From: Geothrix sp. | GTDB lineage: Bacteria; Acidobacteriota; Holophagae; Holophagales; Holophagaceae | Direction of reading: 5' to 3' | Assembly (NCBI GenBank): GCA_019449415.1 | Contig: JAGRPP010000017.1 | Location: forward strand, 347,823-411,822 | DNA: 64,000 nt | Shown here: one piece after another, positions 58,801 to 64,000 of the stretch | How positions within the stretch are numbered: position 1 is the stretch's first letter | How the letters are laid out: each line of letters starts with the position of its first letter | Position numbers and translations under genes: made by a program | Notes under the pieces: generated by a model | Seen by the model: the letters and a program-made list of their open reading frames with translations, nothing else | Told to the model about the DNA's origin: nothing | Databases searched by the model: none

Positions 58801-60582
58801 GAACCCGCTGTCGTTGCCGATCTGGATGATGTCGGGACCTGCGGTGCGGAAGTCCACCACGCCGCCGTCGCGACCGTCCGTGGGCCAGAGAGGAACGCCG
58901 TTGGCATCCTTGGGACCCTGGGCCGCTTCTGCGGGCGTCGCCGGGATCATGACCACTTCGGTGGGGTTCGCAGGATCCGCCGTGTAGAAGGAGAAGGCGA
59001 ACATGCGGTCGTTGGCCGCGTTGAGGATCCGGAACCGGTAGGCCTTGGGCTCGACGGTCATCTTCGGATAGGGCGTGCCGTTGATCAGCGGCGTGTCCAT
59101 GAAGGCTTCGGGCACGGCCGATGGATTCGGAGTGCCGGGGATCTCGGGATCGCCGGGGTTCGCGCCGGGAATCGGACGATGGTCGTACGGAATGGTGAAC
59201 TGGGGGGTGGGGGCGTTCGGATCGGTGGCATACGGAATCGGAGGCCAGAACCACGGACCGTAGTCCCACCGGCCCATGCCGTTGGCACCGGAAGGATCGC
59301 TCGGATTCTGGTTCGGCATGTAGACATGGGGGAACCAGAGGTCGCCGGTGCCGCCCCAGTGGGCGAGGTCCCAGGTGGGATCCTGGTTGGCGAGGTCAGT
59401 CAGGTTCGGGACGAAGGTCTTGTCCTGGACCACGAGCGGGATGCCATAGGTGTTGACCCCGCCACCCTGGTTCGGAAGGATGCCGTCGTTGATGAGCTTG
59501 ATCTCGGTGGGATCCACGATCAGGTAGCCAGCGGCTTCACCGGAATAGATATTCAACCGCGTGAGGCCGAAGGAGTGGTCGTGGTACCACATCATCCGGC
59601 CGCTCTGCTGGTTGGTGTAGAAGTAGGTGGCGATGCCGTCGCCGGGATTCTCGCTGGGCAGCACCGGGGACCCGACCATGTCGGGGACATTGCGGAAGGA
59701 GACGCCCTTCTTGTTTGGCGTGGGATCGCCGGCGGGCGTGACCCACTGGTGGGGAGTTCCGTCACTGATCCAGGGGCTCAGACCACCGTGCAGGTGGAAG
59801 AGCGCCCGGTTCTGCGTGAAGGTCGACCCGCCCGGCCCGGCGCCCGATCCCATGAGGGAGGTATCCACCGGCAAGAGCAGGTTCCCGGCGGCGCCGGTCG
59901 GCAGCAGGTTGTTGAGCTTTGCCCGGACGGGGCGGTCCTTGAAGGCAAAAATAAAAGGCCCGAAATAGTGGGCCTTGCCATCTGCTGCCGGATTCAGGTC
60001 CTTGTAGCCCCTCAGGTGTGTGGCCGGAAGGTCCGAGTGCAGTTGCTGGGTGTAGTCCACCACGCCGATGTTGTAGAAGTCGGAGCCCGGGAAGGTGGTG
60101 GTATCCGGAATCGCCACCGGGAGGAAGTTCCCCAGATTGTTGGCGTTCTGGGGTCCAAGCCCCGGGAGGGTATCCACGAACTTGCGGATGATGGGGGAGT
60201 TCGCGTAGTTGGGAACGACGCCACCCATGTAGTCAGGGGTGCCCAGGGGGTTCATCACCCCAGGAGGAGCCACCAAGCCGGGGGCCAGCCGGGGCGGAGC
60301 CAGAGCCTCCCTGCCCTTCACCGTGGCTGGAACCGCCCGACTGGCGGCACGCTGGGCTTTGGCCGCTTCTCGCGCAGGCCGGGCGCGTTCGGCGGCAGCC
60401 TGTCGGGCATTGGCCAGGGCGCGGCGACGGATGGCCCGCTCCATCACCGCGGTCTGGTCGCCGGCGGCAGTGGTCGGCATGGATGAGCGCCCCTGCTGAT
60501 CCGCCGCCCCACCGGACTCGAGACTGGAGCCCGAAAACAGTGTGGCGGCGAACGCCAGCAGATGCAGAAACCTCCTGAGCAT
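55900..60582 (-). CDS. Giant exported multicopper oxidase with Fn3 and six beta-repeat domains
   Basis: 1560 residues from ATG 60582 (GGAGG upstream). Signal peptide LRRFLHLLAFAATLFSG; an alanine/arginine-rich stretch (about 40-90), then cupredoxin domains. All copper sites are present: HLHGG and WYHDHSFG in the first domain, HPVHFHLFDVQI and HCHILGHEENDFM in the last (type 1 Cys-His, axial Met). An Fn3 domain follows (PDAPTGLTATLAGPG...), then six 80-85-residue repeats (own entry). Oxidises a metal ion or organic substrate with oxygen. Length is three times that of CueO. Substrate unknown; large bacterial oxidases of this sort include Mn(II) oxidases. Confidence 0.9.
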   Translation of the reverse strand: MLRRFLHLLAFAATLFSGSSLESGGAADQQGRSSMPTTAAGDQTAVMERAIRRRALANARQAAAERARPAREAAKAQRAASRAVPATVKGREALAPPRLAPGLVAPPGVMNPLGTPDYMGGVVPNYANSPIIRKFVDTLPGLGPQNANNLGNFLPVAIPDTTTFPGSDFYNIGVVDYTQQLHSDLPATHLRGYKDLNPAADGKAHYFGPFIFAFKDRPVRAKLNNLLPTGAAGNLLLPVDTSLMGSGAGPGGSTFTQNRALFHLHGGLSPWISDGTPHQWVTPAGDPTPNKKGVSFRNVPDMVGSPVLPSENPGDGIATYFYTNQQSGRMMWYHDHSFGLTRLNIYSGEAAGYLIVDPTEIKLINDGILPNQGGGVNTYGIPLVVQDKTFVPNLTDLANQDPTWDLAHWGGTGDLWFPHVYMPNQNPSDPSGANGMGRWDYGPWFWPPIPYATDPNAPTPQFTIPYDHRPIPGANPGDPEIPGTPNPSAVPEAFMDTPLINGTPYPKMTVEPKAYRFRILNAANDRMFAFSFYTADPANPTEVVMIPATPAEAAQGPKDANGVPLWPTDGRDGGVVDFRTAGPDIIQIGNDSGFLPTPVVHKSQATTYNYNRRDIVVLDIANHGLFLGPAERADVVVDFSAWAGKTLILYNDMLAPVPAFDVRYDYFTGDPDQTATGGAPTTLPGYGPNTRTLMQIEVANTAPAAPFDLAALNAAFTSTPTSKGAFAASQRPPIVPQSFFNSAMNTNYPNDPYATIQSYDLSYTRTENGQPTTSQFMAKAIAEEFELNYGRMNATLGFELPFTNFNNQTTIPLGYSEPASEILTDGTTQFWKVTHNGVDTHPVHFHLFDVQIINRVGWDGAVRFPEPNELGWKDTVKMKPLEDIVVAFRPISPRLPFYLGNSKRVIDPTKDANSIITVTDLAAGSPNQGNLGNPIDVVNDPNTDYGWEYVWHCHILGHEENDFMRPIVLNVATAVPDAPTGLTATLAGPGRADLAWTDVATNETGYSIQRRTGSDPFATIATVVPDTNTYSDLTIAPGSSYAYQVIAYNQAGDSAASNLANLGAASAIQVAGQVFTFDGTSNLPLAGVTLTFSNGGGTATTDAKGAYSASVPLNWAGTVTPSLAGFLFTPASRTYAALTANQADQNFVGRNAAVSITGSVKVGATALAGVVLNASTGETATTDASGNYTFTLPNPYTGTITPVLANYSFTPASRTYTAIGVDQAAQNYAASAIVTIAGQVTLNTVGLPGVTMSFSTGQTVTTLADGTYSLTLPAPYTGTVTPSKPGYFIAPISQGYSAITANQVGQNYTAVAAVMIYGIVTTNAVPAVPLPGVTLTFSNGAGTATTDANGSYTHYVPSGWSGSITPSLAGWSFNPLVRNLTNVLSSPAVGQNFSAGVVYAISGAVTTNGAPLAGVRVTFSNAGGFVLTAADGTYTFSLRSGWTGTITPTLAGYLFTPTSVTVSAPLAGPLTQNFATRQTISGRAQIRVNGVNVGLQGVIITLSTGGTVTTDVNGNFTIQVPTGWSGSLSASDGGVHVWSPATFTYGNLTSNITGLRFNGV
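55903..57384 (-). repeat. Six tandem 80-85-residue beta-domains in the oxidase C-terminus
   Basis: Units share the order I-x-G-x-V, LAGVTLTFSNG, TATTDAxGxY, GTxTPSLAGF, FTPASRTY and a closing QNF/QNY. They resemble carboxypeptidase-regulatory/Ig-like modules that extend enzymes from the cell surface or bind polysaccharide. Confidence 0.85.
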
Positions 60583-60854
60583 AGTGCACCTCCGTGTGGA
60601 ATGCGGGTTGCATAAAAACAAACACAAAAATAGGCCTTACCAATGCAAAGGCTTACTTGTAATAAAGAACAACAGGAGATTGAGACGGATTCTCGCAAAC
60701 AAGAGTCCAATGTCCTCCAAGAACTCATTCGAGGTATGGGGAGTTCTACCCATTTAAGGGAGGGAAATCATGTATCGATCGAGTCAGAATCCCCTACCTC
60801 GTGGCAAAGCTACGCCTAGCCACCATTAGCGAAAACATCGCTATCCGATGAGCC
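60583..60854 (-). other. Intergenic region upstream of the oxidase
   Basis: 272 bases, AT-rich next to the oxidase start. Two small minus-strand hairpins: TAGCGA/TCGCTA (60827-60843) just after the kelch gene and a GCCTT/AAGGC stem followed by T-runs (60626-60652). No gene. A promoter for the oxidase must lie here but no convincing -35/-10 pair was found. Confidence 0.5.
60626..60652 (-). terminator. Weak terminator-like hairpin in the oxidase leader
   Basis: Five-bp stem followed by CTATTTTTGTG on the minus strand; could end the kelch transcript or attenuate the oxidase. Confidence 0.35.
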
Positions 60855-62483
60855 TCAGTAGTAAATTTCAGAGCTCGAGAGATATCCAGCCCCGCTGCCC
60901 CCGGTGACGAGCACCTTGCCGCTCGACGGCGACAGGGGCGTGGCCGCGTGGGTCTCCCGCGCCACGGTCATGCTCCCGGTGGCGGTGAACAACCCGGTGG
61001 CGGGGTTGTACAGCTCCGCCGACGACAGCAGAGGCTCGGGGGTTCCGACCCCCACGCCCCCGGCAATCAGGACCATCCCCGTCGACAGCAGCGCGGCTGT
61101 GTGGAACCGGGTCCGGATCGTCACCAGACTGCCCGCGGCCGCAAAGGTGCCCGTGCTGGAATCGTACAGTTCCGTCACGGCCGTGGCGGCGCCACCGACG
61201 ATGAGAACCTTTCCATTCGCCAGCAGCGTGGCCGTGTGGTACGCCCGCGGCGCAGTCATGCTGCCCGTGGCCGTGAAAGTACCTGCCGTTGGATCGTAGA
61301 GTTCGGCCGAGGCCAGGTTGCTGGCCTTGAATCCTCCCGCGAGGAGGACCTTCCCATTGCCGAGCAGCGTGGCCGTGTGAGTGGCCCGGGCCACCACAGG
61401 GGAATTGGCCGTGGCCGTGAAGGTGCCGGCGACCGGGTCGTAGAGCTCTGCCGTACTCAGGTAGGTGGTCAGGTTGCGTCCGCCCACGATCAGGACCTTG
61501 CCATTCGGCAGCAGGGTGGCCGAGTGATCGGATCGCGCCGAGACCAGATTTCCGGTGGCGGTGAAGAGACCGGTGGCGGGGTCGTAGACCTCGGCGCTGG
61601 CCGTGGCCGCATTATTGCTGTACCCGCCCGCAACCAGGACCTTGCCGTTGGCGAGCAGCGTGGCCGTGTGGTACTGGCGGACCGGAGAGATGGGATCGGT
61701 GGGAGTGAAGGTGCCGGAGGCGGGATCGAAGAGCTCCGAGCCGCCGATGGAGGAACCGTTGAATCCCCCCACCACCAGGACCTTCCCGTTGGCGAGCAGT
61801 GTGGCCGTATGAGAAGCTCGCGCCGTGGCCATGCTGCCGGTCGCGATGAAGGTGCCGGGCCCTCCGGTCGCCAGAACCGTCAAGGTCGCGCTGGCGCTGG
61901 TGAGACTCCCCCCGGTGCTGTCCGTGATCTTGACGCTGAAGGCGCTGCCGCTGTCCGCCAGGACTGCGGCCGGCGTGGTGTAGGAGGCGGAGGTCCCCCC
62001 AACCAGGGCGACCTTGTCCTTCATCCACTGGTAGCTGAGCGTACCTGTCCCCGTGGCGATGACATTGAAGGTAGCCGTCTGTCCCACCTGGATGGATTGA
62101 TTGGCCGGTTGGGTGACGATGGTGATCGCGGCGGCCCGATCGTTCACGGAGATGGTGAGCGTCGCCTGGGCACTGCCCGCGCTGTTGGTCCCCGTGACGG
62201 CATAGCTTGCGGAGGCCGCAACCGCCGTGGGTGTCCCCGAAATCACGCCGGTCTTCGCGTCCAAACTCAGCCCGGCTGGCAGGGCGGGACTGACCACATA
62301 GGCGTCGATGGCCCCCCCGGCGTGGGTCGGGCTATTCGCGGCGATGGCCGTGCCCACGACATAGATCGCCGGGTTCGTGGCATAGCTCAGGGAACTGGGG
62401 GCATCCACGACCTCCCGGCAGCCGAGCCCAAGCAGGATCAGCAGAGGAAGCAGCCTGGACAACGCGCACCCGATCACTCGCAT
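60855..62483 (-). CDS. Kelch-repeat lipoprotein with Ig-like domains
   Basis: 542 residues from ATG 62483 (AAAGAGG upstream); earlier in-frame starts overlap the next gene's end. Lipobox LLGLGC. Two N-terminal Ig-like domains: a putative-Ig (He_PIG) domain with LPAGLSLDAKTGVISGTP, and an I-set-like domain (VTQPANQSIQVGQTATF). Then seven kelch units of about 48 residues with the pattern ARxxHTATLLxNGKVLVVGG and SAELYDPxTG, enough for a closed seven-blade propeller. Surface-attached adhesion or binding is likely. Confidence 0.9.
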   Translation of the reverse strand: MRVIGCALSRLLPLLILLGLGCREVVDAPSSLSYATNPAIYVVGTAIAANSPTHAGGAIDAYVVSPALPAGLSLDAKTGVISGTPTAVAASASYAVTGTNSAGSAQATLTISVNDRAAAITIVTQPANQSIQVGQTATFNVIATGTGTLSYQWMKDKVALVGGTSASYTTPAAVLADSGSAFSVKITDSTGGSLTSASATLTVLATGGPGTFIATGSMATARASHTATLLANGKVLVVGGFNGSSIGGSELFDPASGTFTPTDPISPVRQYHTATLLANGKVLVAGGYSNNAATASAEVYDPATGLFTATGNLVSARSDHSATLLPNGKVLIVGGRNLTTYLSTAELYDPVAGTFTATANSPVVARATHTATLLGNGKVLLAGGFKASNLASAELYDPTAGTFTATGSMTAPRAYHTATLLANGKVLIVGGAATAVTELYDSSTGTFAAAGSLVTIRTRFHTAALLSTGMVLIAGGVGVGTPEPLLSSAELYNPATGLFTATGSMTVARETHAATPLSPSSGKVLVTGGSGAGYLSSSEIYY

Positions 62484-62551
62484 GTGGTCCTCTTTCAGGT
62501 AATCAGATCGTCTCGAGGAGGTGTGGCAGCTGCATACCGCAGACGGGGAAT

Positions 62552-64000
62552 TCAGTGGATCACCCATTCGCTCTTCCGGATGAGCCGAGGTTCGGGGCCC
62601 GGGCTGAGCTGCATGAGGAAGCAACCTTTGGAGGCATAGCGCTGACCGGGACCGAAGCTGAGGCGCAGATAGTCAGGCAGGACCTGGTCCCGCTGCATGC
62701 TGACCCGATCCAGGAAATTGTCCCGGTAGATGTTCCGGTCCATGTCCATGAGGGCGGCCTGGAAGATCTGCAGCAGGTCGTAGGTGCGGGTGGAGATCCG
62801 GGTTTCGGGCCGGTGCGTAGCCAGCCCCGCCAGAAGGGAATTCGCGTACTTGGACACCTGGGGTTCCTCCTCGGGCGCCCGGTAGGGATAGGTGAACCAA
62901 GTGAAGGTCCGCGCCCTCTCCGGAAGGGCGTACACCTTGGCGCCGAGCAGGCGGGAGGACATGAAGGCCGAAGCGGGGCGATCCGCCCAATCCGCCAAGC
63001 CCTCAAGCGCCTCAAAGGCGCCCGCCCCCGTCCATAGGAGGACCGCCGTGGGCCGCTCCTTCTCGAGGAGGGTCCGAAGGCCGCCAGGTGTGACGGGTTC
63101 TCCCCTGCCCAGGAGGATGTCCGTCACCCCCCCCTGACCCAACTCGTTCCAGGTTTCCCGGAATCCGGTGGCCAGGGCCCTCGCCTCGGGTCCGTCCTGG
63201 ATGATCTGGATGATCCGCCGGGTGGCGGTGGCATCTTCGAGGCTTCGGAGATACCGGGCCGCCGCCTGCCCTTCCTGGTAGTAGCCCTTGGAGAAATACT
63301 GGGTGTACCAATCGGTGCCGGAGACCACCGGCAGGTCCGTGAGGGGCAGCAGGCAAGGGAGCTTGCGGGCTTCGCAGAACGCATGGATGGGTTTCCAGTC
63401 CCGGTAGGAGATTCCGCCCAGGAGGGCGAAGACCGGCTCCTTGGCCAGGTAGGCCTCCAGCTGCGCGCGCCAGGTTTCCGGAGCCCCCTTCAGCCTCCAG
63501 ACGGACAGCGACAGGCTCCGAAAGGCCCCGCTCATTTCCTGACCGCCGATGTTCAGGTACATCCGGTTGCCGAACCCGCTGGGCTGGGCATTGTGCCTGG
63601 CGAGGTAGTTGTTCATGGGCACGAGCATGGCCTGCTGGTCTTCGGGGCTGACCTCGTCTGTGATGACCGTGGCGAAGCGGATGGTGGTGGCATCCACCCC
63701 CGGCGACAGCTGGGCCGAGAGCGAGCGCAGATACTTGATCAGAAGGGCCATGTCCAGGTCCTTCAGGTAGTAGCGGGGCATGATGGGATGCAGCTCCCGA
63801 CCACCGGGATCGATCCCCGTCCGAAGGACATGGGCCAGCGCCTCGTCCGTGTAGGCGGGCCGGGCGGGCGGGTTCTGGAGCCTCAACTCCTTGCGCTCCT
63901 CCGGGCTCAGGTTCGGGAACTTCCAATAGCGCGGCTGGGCGAGCCGCGCCCCATTGGTGGCGAGCGTGACGATGCCGCCCTCCCAGGAGCCGAGGCCCCC
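62552..64000 (-). CDS. Cytochrome c fused to a periplasmic ligand-binding domain (5'-partial)
   Basis: 482 residues visible; the frame is open to the window end, and the first in-frame start inside the window (TTG 63886) is within conserved sequence. The N-terminal part is the C-terminal half of a class I cytochrome c: LATNGARLAQPRYWKF, GIDPGGRELHPIMPRYYLKD (axial Met in IMPRY) and DMALLIKYLRSLSAQLSPG. The CXXCH would be upstream, outside. From about residue 100 a type 1 periplasmic-binding fold (FALLGGISYRDW, ARRIIQIIQDGPEARALATG, GAGAFEALEG). Likely a redox-linked sensor or binding protein at the periplasmic face. Confidence 0.82.
   Translation of the reverse strand, partial: GGLGSWEGGIVTLATNGARLAQPRYWKFPNLSPEERKELRLQNPPARPAYTDEALAHVLRTGIDPGGRELHPIMPRYYLKDLDMALLIKYLRSLSAQLSPGVDATTIRFATVITDEVSPEDQQAMLVPMNNYLARHNAQPSGFGNRMYLNIGGQEMSGAFRSLSLSVWRLKGAPETWRAQLEAYLAKEPVFALLGGISYRDWKPIHAFCEARKLPCLLPLTDLPVVSGTDWYTQYFSKGYYQEGQAAARYLRSLEDATATRRIIQIIQDGPEARALATGFRETWNELGQGGVTDILLGRGEPVTPGGLRTLLEKERPTAVLLWTGAGAFEALEGLADWADRPASAFMSSRLLGAKVYALPERARTFTWFTYPYRAPEEEPQVSKYANSLLAGLATHRPETRISTRTYDLLQIFQAALMDMDRNIYRDNFLDRVSMQRDQVLPDYLRLSFGPGQRYASKGCFLMQLSPGPEPRLIRKSEWVIH

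Noticed and set aside
55846..60486. 1546-codon open frame on the plus strand
   Set aside because: Entirely antisense to the multicopper oxidase, which has a signal peptide, copper motifs and GGAGG; the plus frame is a glycine/arginine-rich by-product of high GC.

Overview
The window is high-GC, densely packed bacterial chromosome. Most genes are house-keeping. I see no insertion sequence, prophage, CRISPR array, tRNA or rRNA. The gene mix fits an Acidobacteriota of the Holophagales type (Geothrix/Holophaga-like). It includes an Oar-type TonB-dependent receptor with a carboxypeptidase-like N-terminal domain, a Bacteroidota-style SdhCAB, a membrane pyrophosphatase, a cytochrome c fused to a periplasmic-binding domain, and very large repeat-rich secreted proteins. 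This assignment is inferred from gene content; no 16S gene or other phylogenetic marker was tested.

Layout. 1-15601: end of a TonB-dependent receptor, YmdB-type phosphodiesterase, AqpZ, a 3'-5' exonuclease, DoxX, a HAD phosphatase, 3-hydroxybutyryl-CoA dehydrogenase, class I aldolase, RF3, a VOC protein, an exported prolyl oligopeptidase and H+-pyrophosphatase. 15995-19423: sdhCAB. 19424-19935: an AT-rich regulatory island. 19936-23179: a PAS histidine kinase overlapping an NtrC-family sigma-54 activator.

23412-37701 is the most interesting part. It is a long run of co-oriented genes that looks devoted to phosphate, pyrophosphate and polyphosphate handling. It encodes an exported CYTH-like protein, an exported inorganic pyrophosphatase, an exported histidine phosphatase, an exported S1/P1-type nuclease and an OprP/OprO-type porin. 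It also encodes a canonical CYTH protein, two divergent CYTH-like paralogues, a DASS-family permease and two MgtC/DUF4010 membrane proteins. Two near-identical regulatory modules lie inside it, in front of 23412 and 28233. Each has a 37-bp inverted repeat, then exactly 94 bp from its centre a sigma-54 GG-N10-GC promoter, with a shared AAATTAACC box 15 bp upstream of the GG. With the sigma-54 activator directly upstream, this reads as a self-contained two-component regulon for scavenging phosphorylated compounds in the periplasm.

37756-55660: UbiA-type prenyltransferase, M23 peptidase plus bactofilin (cell shape), RuvB, an FHA-GAF histidine kinase, IspF, CCA-adding enzyme, GNAT, an orphan E1-alpha subunit, a chemoreceptor, acetate kinase, an exported charged-repeat protein, a MacAB-like ABC export operon, ArfB-like release factor and small proteins. 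55900-64000 (all minus strand): a 1560-residue multicopper oxidase with six beta-repeat domains, a seven-blade kelch lipoprotein, and a partial cytochrome c/periplasmic-binding fusion, which suggest extracellular redox or surface functions.
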